Below are positions 1 through 8,006 of a stretch of 64,000 nt of DNA, piece by piece. The stretch comes from Ramlibacter lithotrophicus. GTDB lineage: Bacteria; Pseudomonadota; Gammaproteobacteria; Burkholderiales; Burkholderiaceae_C. Each line of letters opens with the position of its first letter. Within the stretch, counting starts at the first letter, position 1. Position numbers and translations under genes: made by a program. The stretch lies in assembly GCF_012184415.1 (NCBI RefSeq), contig NZ_VTOX01000008.1, positions 171,637 to 235,636 on the forward strand, read 5' to 3'. The notes below the pieces were generated by a model. That model saw only the letters and a program-made list of their open reading frames with translations. It was not told the DNA's origin and did no database searches.

Positions 1-446
1 TGCAGCAGCAAGGCCATCGGCTGCAGGTGGTGGTCGCGCACTCGCTGGGCGCGAACGCGGCTGCCTATGCCGCCGGCCGCGGGCTGCCGGCCGAGCGCCT
101 GGTGCTGATCGCGCCACCGGCCTCGGCGCGCGAGTACACGCGGTTCTTCGCGCGGGTGTTCGGCCTCAGCGAAGCGACTCGCGCGGCGCTGCAGGCGCGC
201 ATCGAGGCGCGCGAGGCGATCGTGATGCCGGAACTGGAGCCGCCGGCGGTGGGGCCGCGCATCCGCGTGCCGACGCTGGTCGTGCATGACCGCGCCGACC
301 GGGTCAACCCGTTCAAGGACGGCCAGGCCTTCGCCCACGCGATCCGTGGCGCACGGCTGCTGGCGACCGAGGGGCTCGGGCATGGCAAGGTGCTCGGCGA
401 CGCCGGCGTGGTCGGGCAGGTGACGCTGTTCGCCGCCGCGGGCTGA
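1..446 (+). CDS. alpha/beta hydrolase, C-terminal part (5' end outside window)
   Basis: This is the C-terminal part of an alpha/beta-fold hydrolase; the open frame runs off the left edge. Visible are a nucleophile elbow (AHSLG, Ser as the likely nucleophile), a strand-end Asp region (VVHDRADRVNPF) and a late Gly-His pair (GLGHGKVLG), which together give the Ser-Asp-His triad in the expected order. The substrate cannot be told from this fragment. The GTG at 27 is not a believable start because the frame stays open upstream and the core beta-strand before the elbow would be missing. The gene converges on the topoisomerase gene with only 10 bp between the stops. Confidence 0.8.
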   Translation, partial: QQQGHRLQVVVAHSLGANAAAYAAGRGLPAERLVLIAPPASAREYTRFFARVFGLSEATRAALQARIEAREAIVMPELEPPAVGPRIRVPTLVVHDRADRVNPFKDGQAFAHAIRGARLLATEGLGHGKVLGDAGVVGQVTLFAAAG

Positions 447-456
447 CCCGCTCCGC

Positions 457-1593
457 TCAGCGCGCCGCCGGCGCGGAACGCTGCGCCGTGCGCCTGCGTC
501 CGCCCTGGCGCAGCGCGGCGAGACTGTCTTCGAGCTCACCCGACAGCGTGCGGCTCAGCCGCGACTCCAGCAGCGCGAGCACGGCCGCCTCTTCGGGCTT
601 GAGCGACGCGAGGTCTTCGCGCAGTTCGTCCTGGACCTCGCGCCGGATCTCCAGCAGCAGCGCGCCTTCGGCGTACGACTGCAGGATCTCCGGATGCACG
701 TAGCACTTGCGGCAGATCGTCGGCGTGTTGCCCAGGCGCGCGGCCACCCGTTCGATCGCCGCCTTGACGTTCTTCTTCTGCGCCGCCTGCGTGTCGAACG
801 CCTCGACCTCCTGCAGTGCCAGCGCCGCCATCACGGTGCCGGCCCAGGTGCGGAAGTCCTTGGCCGTGATGTCCTCGCCGGTGATCTCGCGCAGGTAGGC
901 GTTGACGTCGGCGGAGCTCACCTGCCTGAGCTCGCCGTTCTCGTCGACGTACTGGAACAGCTCCTGGCCCGGAAGGTCCTGGCAGGCCTTGACGATCTTC
1001 GCCACCCGCCGGTCCTTCAGCTGCAGCTGCCAGGTCCTGCCGCTCTTGCCCTTGAACCGGAAGCGCAGCTGGGAGCCATCGACCTTGACGTGCGGATTGC
1101 GCAAGGTGGTCAGGCCGTAGCTGTCGTTGCGCTTCGCATAGTCGTCGTTGCCGACGCGGATCAGCGTCGTCTCCAGCAGGTGCACCACGGTGGCCAGCAC
1201 CTTCTCGCGCGGCAGGCCGCGCAGCGCCATGTGCTCCGCCACCCTGGCGCGGATGTTGGGCAGGGCGCGCGCGAACTCCATCATGTGCTCGTACTTGGTG
1301 GCTTCGCTGAACTCGCGGAACTGCGGGTGGTAGCGGTATTGCTTGCGGCCGCGCGCGTCGCGGCCGGTCGCCTGCAGGTGGCCGTTGGGCTTGGGGCAGA
1401 TCCACACGTCGCTCCAGGCGGGCGGGATCGCGAGCTTGCGAATGCGCTCCAGTGCACCCTCATCCTCCAGCGCCTTGCCGTTGGGCCTGAGATAGCGAAA
1501 GGTATCTCCCGCACGCTCGCGCCGGATGCCGGGGTCTTCGTCGGAGACGTAGACCAGGCCGGCGGACTCGGCGACTTCGCTGGGATCGGTCAT
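457..1593 (-). CDS. type IB DNA topoisomerase (poxvirus/bacterial type)
   Basis: This 378-residue protein relaxes supercoiled DNA through a 3'-phosphotyrosyl intermediate, without ATP or metal. The catalytic residues of the family can be placed: Arg146 in the RVGNDDYA motif, Lys in the FKGKSGR hairpin near 181-183, Arg248 in the DFRTWAGT motif, and Tyr298 in CRKCYVHP. The position that is His in the viral enzymes appears to be Asn289, as in bacterial homologues. The C-terminus from about 340 is a basic tail. Length fits chromosomal TopIB proteins of proteobacteria. The gene stands alone, convergent with the hydrolase. Its cellular role is not settled, because these enzymes are accessory to gyrase and TopA. 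Confidence 0.93.
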   Translation of the reverse strand: MTDPSEVAESAGLVYVSDEDPGIRRERAGDTFRYLRPNGKALEDEGALERIRKLAIPPAWSDVWICPKPNGHLQATGRDARGRKQYRYHPQFREFSEATKYEHMMEFARALPNIRARVAEHMALRGLPREKVLATVVHLLETTLIRVGNDDYAKRNDSYGLTTLRNPHVKVDGSQLRFRFKGKSGRTWQLQLKDRRVAKIVKACQDLPGQELFQYVDENGELRQVSSADVNAYLREITGEDITAKDFRTWAGTVMAALALQEVEAFDTQAAQKKNVKAAIERVAARLGNTPTICRKCYVHPEILQSYAEGALLLEIRREVQDELREDLASLKPEEAAVLALLESRLSRTLSGELEDSLAALRQGGRRRTAQRSAPAAR

Positions 1594-1710
1594 GCGGTGT
1601 CGGATGGGCGCGCCTCGACAGTGAAGCGCCCAGCCATTGTGGAAGCGCCGCCACGACGGGCGTGTAGGACCGCAGGCGCGCGCGCTGTCCGACCCGGACC
1701 GCGATGGTTC

Positions 1711-2343
1711 CTATCGCCGCCGCGCCACCAACCCGATCAGGGCCGACATGCCTTTGTGGCCCGTGCCTTCGGCGACTTCGGCCTCGTACTCGCGCAATTC
1801 GAGGATGTCCCAGTCCGCGAAGGCCTGGCGCAGCATGGCCTCCGTGTACAGATGGGCCAGGTACGGCGGCCCCCCGGTCTTGTACTCGAGCTGCCTGGGC
1901 GTATAGCCCTGCAGCAGCAGCAGCCCGCCGGGCCTGAGCGTGCGGCGGCACTGCGCGAAGAGCCGCTCGCGCAACGCTGGATCGGCGAACTGCACGAAGA
2001 TCGCGACCACCGCGTCGTAAGTCGCTTCCGGCCACGCGAAGCCGTCGACGTCGCTGACCGCGAAATCCACCTTCACGCCGCGCTCCGCCGCGAGCGCGCG
2101 CGCCTTGGCCACGCCCACCGGCGAGATGTCGAAGGCGTCGACGGCCAGCCCCTGCTGCGCCAGCCAGACGCTGTTGCGGCCCTCGCCATCGGCCACGGAG
2201 AGCACGCGCTGGCCCGCCTGCAGCAGCCCGCGGTGTTCGCGCAGCCAGGCGTTCGGCGCCGTGCCGAACAGGTATTCGTCAGTCTGGAAGCGCCGGTTCC
2301 AGGTCTCGGCGGCGTCGGTGAAGGCGGTGGGCGGGGTGGACAT
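1711..2343 (-). CDS. class I SAM-dependent methyltransferase
   Basis: This 210-residue cytosolic protein has the class I methyltransferase layout. Motif I is near 47-55 (VLSVADGEGRNS), with an acidic residue ending strand 2 (DAFDIS). The DAVVAIFVQF strand follows, then the RTLRPGGLLLLQGY motif. The N-terminus (WNRRFQTDEYLFGTAPNAWL) resembles the TehB/tellurite-resistance and thiopurine-methyltransferase-like group that is widespread in proteobacteria. The methyl acceptor cannot be deduced. The ATG at 2343 leaves a 57-bp gap to the next upstream gene on the same strand (CvpA-CAP), so the two could be co-transcribed. Confidence 0.85.
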   Translation of the reverse strand: MSTPPTAFTDAAETWNRRFQTDEYLFGTAPNAWLREHRGLLQAGQRVLSVADGEGRNSVWLAQQGLAVDAFDISPVGVAKARALAAERGVKVDFAVSDVDGFAWPEATYDAVVAIFVQFADPALRERLFAQCRRTLRPGGLLLLQGYTPRQLEYKTGGPPYLAHLYTEAMLRQAFADWDILELREYEAEVAEGTGHKGMSALIGLVARRR

Positions 2344-2400
2344 GATGGCGATTGTGCATGCCGGTGCCGTCCACCTGGCGGTCGGCTGTTGGGCCCGCGT

Positions 2401-3396
2401 TCAGTTCCGGAAATTCTGCGTCACCATCAACCCATGCACCCCGCCGTCCAGCACGCCGATCCCCACCCGGCCGAACTGCGGCCGCAGGATGTTCGCGCGG
2501 TGCCCGGCCGATTCCATCAGCCCACGGTGCGCCGCCGGCAGCGTGCGCGCCAGTGCCAGGTTTTCGCCGGCGACCAGATAGCGCACCTTCGCTTCGCGCA
2601 TGCGGTCGAACGGATCGTCGCGATCCGGGCTGACGTGCGAGAAATAGCTGCGCGCGAACATGTCCCGGCTGTGCGCGCGCGCCAGCGGCGTCAGTTCGGG
2701 GTCGGCCTGCAATGGCTTGAGGCCGCGCTGCACCCGTTCGGCGTTCACCATCGCCAGCATCCGCGCCTCGAGGTCGGGCCGCTCCCGCCCCTGCGTCACG
2801 CGAAACGGCAGCGGCACCGACGTCTTCGATTCGACCGGCACGATCAGCGCGTGAAGCGTGCGCCGGATCGGCCGCTCGAAGATCGGCTCCAGCCTGGCCT
2901 GCAGCCACTCGGCCGGCGCCGACAGGCGGCTCGCGATCGCGCTGTCGCGCGCCACGCGCGTGAGCTGGTCGAACGCGGGCACGGCGAGCAGCAGCAGCGC
3001 GACCACCGTGGCGTTGATCAGGCCGTTCAACACGCCGGGGGCGAGCCCCAGCAAACGGTTGCCGACATGGGCGTGGGCGGTGCGCGGCAACGCGGCGATG
3101 GCACGCCCGGCCAGGATTGCCAGCGCCGCATACAGGACGGCGAAGATCGACAGGAAGGCCAGCGGCGGCGCCCAGTCGCCCAGCACCGGGAACCGCCCTT
3201 GCAGCCAGGCCGCCGGCTGTGCGTAGCCCGCCAGCGCCACCGCCAGGCTGATCGCCAGCGTCAACAGCTGCAGCGCCGTGGCGACGAAGCCGCGGCGCCA
3301 GCCGCCGAGCGCGCCCAGCAGCACGACGGCGACCAGCAGCCAGTCCACGGCATTGGTGGCGGAGAGCGGAGGCAGCCAGGTGGAAAGTTGGTCCAT
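2401..3396 (-). CDS. CvpA-family membrane protein with C-terminal CAP domain
   Basis: This 331-residue protein fuses two modules. Residues about 15-135 are four hydrophobic helices of the CvpA type, including the WRRGFVATALQ loop. Residues about 205-331 form a CAP/SCP-like domain with the family landmarks MVNAERVQRGL, LARAHSRDM, FSHVSP, AGENLA and SAGHRANIL, ending in a hydrophobic beta-strand motif. The CAP domain is probably outside the cytoplasm. The function of such fusions is not established. The start at 3396 is chosen because the 21 upstream codons of the longer frame encode a Cys/Pro/Gly-rich stretch unlike any signal or CvpA sequence. Confidence 0.85.
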   Translation of the reverse strand: MDQLSTWLPPLSATNAVDWLLVAVVLLGALGGWRRGFVATALQLLTLAISLAVALAGYAQPAAWLQGRFPVLGDWAPPLAFLSIFAVLYAALAILAGRAIAALPRTAHAHVGNRLLGLAPGVLNGLINATVVALLLLAVPAFDQLTRVARDSAIASRLSAPAEWLQARLEPIFERPIRRTLHALIVPVESKTSVPLPFRVTQGRERPDLEARMLAMVNAERVQRGLKPLQADPELTPLARAHSRDMFARSYFSHVSPDRDDPFDRMREAKVRYLVAGENLALARTLPAAHRGLMESAGHRANILRPQFGRVGIGVLDGGVHGLMVTQNFRN

Positions 3397-3501
3397 GGAG
3401 GGCGGGGCGCAGCCACGACAGTATCCCCCGCAGCCTGCCGCCGCCCGGTAGGACGCCATTGACGGTGGCGCCCTCGCGCCGTTGCGTCGATGCGTGGCCG
3501 A

Positions 3502-4593
3502 TCAGGCCTTCGCGCGCGGCGCCCGCGCGGTGCTGCGTGCCGGCGCTGCGGGGGCTTGCGGCGGCGGCGCCGTGCTGCCGCGGAACACGAGGTCGAACGG
3601 GAGCGTCTGGTTGGCGACGTATTCGCGCCCGTCCAGGCGGGCGACCAACTGCTCCGCGGCCGCCCGCCCGATCTCGACGATCGGCGTGCGCACGCTGGTC
3701 AGGCCCGGCGTCTGCGTGGCGCCGAGGTCGGTGTTGTCGACGCCGGTGATCGACACGTCCTGCGGAATGCGCACGCCGGCGGCGCGGCACGCCATCATGG
3801 CGCCCACGGCCAGCACGTCGTTGGTCGCGAGCACCGCCGTCGGCCGCTGCGGCAGCGCGAGCAGCCGCTCCATGGCCTCCTGCGCCGAGGCGAGCGCGAT
3901 CGGCGCGTATTGGACGTGCGACTCGTGCAGGGCGAGCCCCGCCTCGGCCAGCGCCGCCCGGATGCCCGCGCCGCGCTCTCGGCCGCGGTCGTTGCCGTCC
4001 AGCGGCGCGCTGATCATGCCGAAGCGGCGGTGCCCCAGCGCGATCAGGTGGCGCGCCATCTGGTGGCCGGCGGCGCGGTTGTCGAATCCGATGCAGGGGC
4101 GGCGGCGCTCGGGGTCGACGCCCCAGGTGAGCACGAACGGGCGGCCGTAGTCCTCCAGCAGCGCGAAGAGCCGCGGGTCGTGCTCCACGCCGACGAAGAC
4201 GAAAGCGTCGACGCCGTGCTCGATCAGGTGCCGCGCGACCTGCAGTTCCTGCGCCAGGTCGTAATGGTGTTCGGCCAGCACCACGGCATAGCCGTGCTGG
4301 CTCAGCGTCTGCTGCAGCGCGCTGGTGGTGCGTGCGTACAGCGCGTAATCGAACGACGGGACGATGGCGCCGACCATGCGGCTGCGCTGGCTGCGCAGCG
4401 ACCGCGCCACGCCGTGCGGCACGTAGCGCAGCTTGGCCATGGCGTCGCGCACGCGCTCCAGGGTGGCGGGGTCGACGTGCTCCGGATTGTTCAGCGCGCG
4501 CGACACGGTCGCGGTCGACACCCCGGCCAGCAGGGCGACATCCCTGGCAGCGGTGCGGGTGCGGGTGCGGGTGGCGGGCGGTGGCGCATCCAT
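3502..4593 (-). CDS. LacI-family transcriptional regulator
   Basis: This 363-residue repressor-type regulator has a helix-turn-helix at about residues 16-40 (RDVALLAGVSTATVSRALNN), the hinge region to about 70, and a periplasmic-binding-protein-like sensor domain (VGAIVPSFDYALYA to GVDNTDLGATQTPGLTSVRTP). The longer frame reaching 5025 overlaps the divergent transporter gene and lacks coding character, so the ATG at 4593 is preferred. The N-terminal (Thr-Arg)n string comes from a short hexanucleotide repeat. It is divergent from the sugar-type ABC/sulfatase operon and two palindromes lie in the gap. It therefore most likely senses a sugar or sulfated sugar and controls that operon and itself. 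Confidence 0.92.
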   Translation of the reverse strand: MDAPPPATRTRTRTAARDVALLAGVSTATVSRALNNPEHVDPATLERVRDAMAKLRYVPHGVARSLRSQRSRMVGAIVPSFDYALYARTTSALQQTLSQHGYAVVLAEHHYDLAQELQVARHLIEHGVDAFVFVGVEHDPRLFALLEDYGRPFVLTWGVDPERRRPCIGFDNRAAGHQMARHLIALGHRRFGMISAPLDGNDRGRERGAGIRAALAEAGLALHESHVQYAPIALASAQEAMERLLALPQRPTAVLATNDVLAVGAMMACRAAGVRIPQDVSITGVDNTDLGATQTPGLTSVRTPIVEIGRAAAEQLVARLDGREYVANQTLPFDLVFRGSTAPPPQAPAAPARSTARAPRAKA

Positions 4594-4614
4594 CACCGGT
4601 GAGCTTATCCGCTT

Positions 4615-4628
4615 TGCAATCGATTGCA
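4615..4628. promoter_or_regulatory. perfect 14-bp palindrome, LacI-type operator candidate O1
   Basis: TGCAATCGATTGCA is a perfect palindrome with a central CG, the usual architecture of LacI/GalR operators. It lies 21 bp upstream of the regulator start codon and 194 bp upstream of the transporter start, so occupancy would most directly block the regulator's own promoter. A related site (4704-4717) lies 89 bp away centre to centre. Confidence 0.65.
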
Positions 4629-4703
4629 TATTCGGTCGACCCGGCGAGGGAAATCCCTGACGCCAGGGGGCTGGAGCCGCTGGGCATCGACCGGCAGAAT
4701 GCA

Positions 4704-4717
4704 TGTAATCGAATACA
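4704..4717. promoter_or_regulatory. imperfect 14-bp palindrome, LacI-type operator candidate O2
   Basis: TGTAATCGAATACA pairs at six of seven positions. It shares the TG-N-AATCGA-N-T-N-CA pattern with the perfect palindrome at 4615-4628. The two centres are 89 bp apart, about 8.5 helical turns, and lie between the divergent regulator and transporter genes. This suggests two-site repression, possibly with looping. Confidence 0.5.
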
Positions 4718-4822
4718 CGGGCAGGGCGGTCCCGCCGGCCTGACGCTGCGGCTTTCCCCGCGCCGGGTGATGCACGAGCCCGGCCGGTTTTCGCCAGTGC
4801 ACAAGAACCAGGAGACAAGCCC

Positions 4823-6235
4823 ATGAGAGACCGCATTCCGCAGATCCCGCACCAGCCGGGGCGCCGGCGCGCGCTGAAGCAGGCCGCTTCGGTGGGCATG
4901 TTGGCCGCCGCCGCGCCGCACCTGCTGACCAGCGCCCACGCGCAGGCCGACGACCTGGGGCCGTACCGCAGCGCGAAGATCAACTGGAAGCAGGTCGAGG
5001 GCGAATCGATCTCGGTGGCCGTCATTCCGGCCAGCTATTTCGACAACCTGGGCACGCTGCTGCCGCAGTTCGAGGCGCTCACCGGCGTCAAGGTGCGCAT
5101 CGAGAAGGTGCCGCCGGGGCAGATCCGGCAGAAGGCGATGCTGGACCTGTCGTCGAAGACGACCACCTATGCGACGCATGCGGCCGACCCGATGTACTAC
5201 CCGCTGTACGTCGCCAACAAGTGGGTCGATCCGCTGGACAAGTACCTGAACGACAAGACGCTGACGGACCCGGCGTGGTACCAGTACGAGGACATCATCA
5301 AGGCCTGGCGCGAGGCCGACTCGGTCGACGGCAAGCCGTACGGCATCCCGTACGACGGCGAAGTCACGGTTCAGGTCTACCGCAAGGACCTGTACGACGC
5401 CAAGGGCCTCAAGCCGGCCGACACCTACGACCAGCTGCTGGCCAACGCGAAGGCGGTGCACGACCCCGCCAACCGCATCTATGGCCTCGCGCTGCGCGGC
5501 TTCTCCGGCGCCGGGCAGAACATGTACATCTACCCGTCGCTGTTCCGCGGCTTCGGCGGCGAGTGGTTCAAGGGCAAGGACATCGTCGTCAACTCGCCCG
5601 AGGCCGTGAAGGCGCTGGAGTGGTACGTGAACGCGCTGACCCAGTACGCGCCGCCCGCGGTGCGCAACTGGAACTGGCCCGACATCGCCGACGCCTTCTC
5701 GCAAGGCACGGTGGCGACGTACATCGATGCGCATTCGTCGGCCGCGGTGTTGAACAACCCGGAGAAGTCGAAGGTGATCGGCAAGATCGGCTTCGCCCGC
5801 TGGCCCAAGGGGCCGAACGGCAAGCGCGTGACCTCGATCTGGAACTGGGGCTTCCCGATCAACTCGGCCCTCACCGAGAAGCAGAAGAAGGCCACCTGGC
5901 TGTTCATCACCTGGGCGACGTCGGCCGAGACCCAGGCCCGCACCTCGTGGAAGTTCGCCGGCCCGGCCAAGCGATCCGGCCTGAACCGGCTGTCGTCGTG
6001 GAAGTCGCCCGACTTCGCCAAGGCGATGGGCAGCGCCGGCGTCAACTTCATCCCGGCCGCGCTCGAATCGCTGGAGCAGGACACCGACGTCGAATGGCGC
6101 CCGCGCGTGCCGCAATGGCCGGCCGTCGGCGAGACCATGGCGACCGCGATCCAGTCGGCACTGGTGGGCCAGAAGAAGCCCAAGGAAGCGCTCGACGAGG
6201 CCCAGGCGCGCATCCAGCAGATCCTCAAGGGCTGA
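4823..6235 (+). CDS. sugar-type ABC transporter substrate-binding protein (family 1)
   Basis: This 470-residue exported protein belongs to the extracellular solute-binding family 1 that serves carbohydrate (CUT1) importers. The N-terminus carries a twin-arginine-like signal (GRRRALKQAAS, then a hydrophobic stretch ending SAHAQA), so export may be by the Tat route. The mature part has the family's Asp/Tyr/Trp-rich ligand regions. The start has a good ribosome-binding site (AGGAGA, about 8 nt upstream). It is the first gene of an operon continuing with two permeases, an ATPase, a sulfatase and two sulfatase maturases, which suggests a sulfated carbohydrate or related ester as ligand. That specificity is inferred from context only. 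Confidence 0.9.
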   Translation: MRDRIPQIPHQPGRRRALKQAASVGMLAAAAPHLLTSAHAQADDLGPYRSAKINWKQVEGESISVAVIPASYFDNLGTLLPQFEALTGVKVRIEKVPPGQIRQKAMLDLSSKTTTYATHAADPMYYPLYVANKWVDPLDKYLNDKTLTDPAWYQYEDIIKAWREADSVDGKPYGIPYDGEVTVQVYRKDLYDAKGLKPADTYDQLLANAKAVHDPANRIYGLALRGFSGAGQNMYIYPSLFRGFGGEWFKGKDIVVNSPEAVKALEWYVNALTQYAPPAVRNWNWPDIADAFSQGTVATYIDAHSSAAVLNNPEKSKVIGKIGFARWPKGPNGKRVTSIWNWGFPINSALTEKQKKATWLFITWATSAETQARTSWKFAGPAKRSGLNRLSSWKSPDFAKAMGSAGVNFIPAALESLEQDTDVEWRPRVPQWPAVGETMATAIQSALVGQKKPKEALDEAQARIQQILKG

Positions 6236-6240
6236 TCCCG

Positions 6241-7170
6241 GTGTCGGTTCCGGCAGCCTCGATCCCTGCGGCGGGCGGCAGCGCCGCGCCGCCGCTCGAC
6301 ACGCTGGCTCGGCAGGAGCGGCGCTTCGCGCTGGCCCTGCTGGCGCCGGCGCTGCTGGTGCTGCTGGTCACGACGACGGCCCCGTTGTTCTACCTGGCGT
6401 GGAACAGTCTCAACCGTATCGACCTCGGCATGCCCTGGCTGTCGGGGTTCGCCGGGCTCGAGAACTACGCCAAGATGGGCAGCGACCCCCGCTTCTGGAA
6501 CTCGCTGTGGCTGACGTTCGTCTACACCGCGTCCACCGTCGTGCTGCAGGTGGTGCTGGGGCTGTCGCTGGCGCTGCTGGTGCTGCAGATTCCCAAGGGC
6601 CAGGGCGTCCTGCGCGTGGCCGCCATCCTGCCGATCGTGCTGGCGCCGGTGGTGGTGGGCCTGTTCTGGCGCACGCTGGTGCTGTCGCCGGAGTTCGGCC
6701 TGGTCGACCTGGTCACGCGCGCGCTCGGCCTGGGGTCGCACAACTGGCTGGGCGACCCGCAGCTGGCGCTGATCTCGGTGATTGCGATCCACACCTGGCA
6801 GTGGACGCCGTTCGCCTTCCTGGTGCTGCTCGCGACCCTGGCGACGCTGCCGCCCGACGTCTACGAAGCGGCGCGGCTGGACCGCGCCACGGCCTGGCAG
6901 CGCTTCCGCTACATCACGCTGCCCTTGATCCGGCCGGCCATCATGATGGTGGTGATCATGCGGATGATGACGGCGCTGTCGGCCTTCGCCGCCATCTTCG
7001 CGGCCACCGGCGGCGGGCCCGGTTCGGCGACCGAAATCCTCAACCTGTACGCGTACCGGACCTCGTTCACCGAGTTGAACCTGGGCTACGGCGCGTCGCT
7101 CGCGATGGTGCTGCTGGGGATCACGATGGCGATTTCCTATTTCATGTTCCGGCTGCGGAGGGCGCGATGA
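6241..7170 (+). CDS. ABC transporter permease, MalF type
   Basis: This 309-residue inner-membrane permease has six predicted membrane segments. The conserved EAA-loop that contacts the ATPase is visible as YEAARLDRATAWQRFRYITLPLIRP. A GTG at 6241, 5 bp after the stop of the binding-protein gene, is taken as the start. The frame stays open upstream but overlaps the preceding gene, and the first hydrophobic helix begins about residue 30. It pairs with the MalG-type permease whose ATG overlaps its stop, forming the translocation pore of the carbohydrate importer. Confidence 0.9.
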   Translation: MSVPAASIPAAGGSAAPPLDTLARQERRFALALLAPALLVLLVTTTAPLFYLAWNSLNRIDLGMPWLSGFAGLENYAKMGSDPRFWNSLWLTFVYTASTVVLQVVLGLSLALLVLQIPKGQGVLRVAAILPIVLAPVVVGLFWRTLVLSPEFGLVDLVTRALGLGSHNWLGDPQLALISVIAIHTWQWTPFAFLVLLATLATLPPDVYEAARLDRATAWQRFRYITLPLIRPAIMMVVIMRMMTALSAFAAIFAATGGGPGSATEILNLYAYRTSFTELNLGYGASLAMVLLGITMAISYFMFRLRRAR

Positions 7171-8006
7171 AGCGTTCCGCGATGCGACGCGTGGTCCTCG
7201 CCGTGGCGGCCGGCCTGATGCTGGCGGTGTGGGCGTTCCCGGTGGTGTGGGGCCTGCTCACCTCGTTCAAGACCGAGCGCGACGTGCTGGCCTATCCGCC
7301 GGTGTGGCTGTTCAAGCCGACGCTGGACAACTACCGCGAGGTGCTGTTCGGCACCTCGTCGATCCTGCCCAATCTCTGGTCCAGCCTGATCGTGTCCACG
7401 GCGTCCACGCTGCTGACGATGCTGATCGCCGTCCCCGCCGCCTACGCGCTGGCCCGCCTGCGCTATCCGGGCAAGAAGGCGTCCGGCTTCTACGTGCTGG
7501 CCACGCAGATGCTGCCGCCGGTGGGGTTGATCATTCCCTATTACCTCGTGCTGCAGAAGATCGGGATGCTCGATACGTATTCCGGCTTGACGGCGATCTA
7601 CCTCACCTTCGCGCTGCCGTTCGCGATCTGGCTGATGGTGTCGTACTTCGAGGACGTGCCGTTCGAGATGGAGGAGGCCGCGCTGCTCGATCGCGCCGGC
7701 CGGCTGCGCACGCTCTGGTACGTGATCCTGCCGCAGGTGGGAGGCGGCATTGCCGTCACGACGGTGTTCGTGTTCCTCAACGCGTGGAACGAATTCCTGT
7801 TCGCCGTCGTGCTGGGCGGCAACAACGTGCGCCCGGTCACCGTGGCGATGTTCAATTTCATATCCGTGGAGCAGACCCAGTGGGCGCGCCTGGCGGCCGG
7901 GGCCATGCTGGCCATGGCCCCGGTGATCCTGATCGGCCTGTTCGCGCAGCGCCACATCGTGAAGGGACTGACGATTGGCGCCGTGAAGGGAGGAGGCCGC
8001 CGATGA
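7167..8006 (+). CDS. ABC transporter permease, MalG type
   Basis: This 279-residue second permease of the sugar-type importer has six membrane segments. Its EAA loop (MEEAALLDRAGRLRTLWYVILP) is the docking site for the ATPase. The C-terminus ends with the typical RHIVKGLTIGAVKG sequence of MalG-like proteins. The ATG overlaps the upstream stop in an ATGA arrangement, indicating translational coupling. The gene overlaps the ATPase gene downstream in the same way. Confidence 0.93.
   Translation: MKRSAMRRVVLAVAAGLMLAVWAFPVVWGLLTSFKTERDVLAYPPVWLFKPTLDNYREVLFGTSSILPNLWSSLIVSTASTLLTMLIAVPAAYALARLRYPGKKASGFYVLATQMLPPVGLIIPYYLVLQKIGMLDTYSGLTAIYLTFALPFAIWLMVSYFEDVPFEMEEAALLDRAGRLRTLWYVILPQVGGGIAVTTVFVFLNAWNEFLFAVVLGGNNVRPVTVAMFNFISVEQTQWARLAAGAMLAMAPVILIGLFAQRHIVKGLTIGAVKGGGRR

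Noticed and set aside
694..3462. A 922-residue plus-strand open frame
   Set aside because: It is antisense to topoisomerase, methyltransferase and CvpA-CAP genes, is His/Arg/Gln-rich and has no family motifs; a GC-bias shadow.
4551..4576. Hexanucleotide (GCGGGT) repeat in the LacI gene as a phase-variation switch
   Set aside because: Only about three full units, and a six-base unit cannot shift the frame; it only changes the length of the Thr-Arg string.
4594..5025. N-terminal extension of the LacI-type regulator
   Set aside because: The open frame continues to 5025 but overlaps the divergent binding-protein gene, and the helix-turn-helix begins right after the ATG at 4593.
2279..6115. A 1278-residue minus-strand open frame
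   Set aside because: It runs through the CvpA-CAP, LacI and binding-protein genes in other frames, with Arg/Ala-rich nonsense composition.
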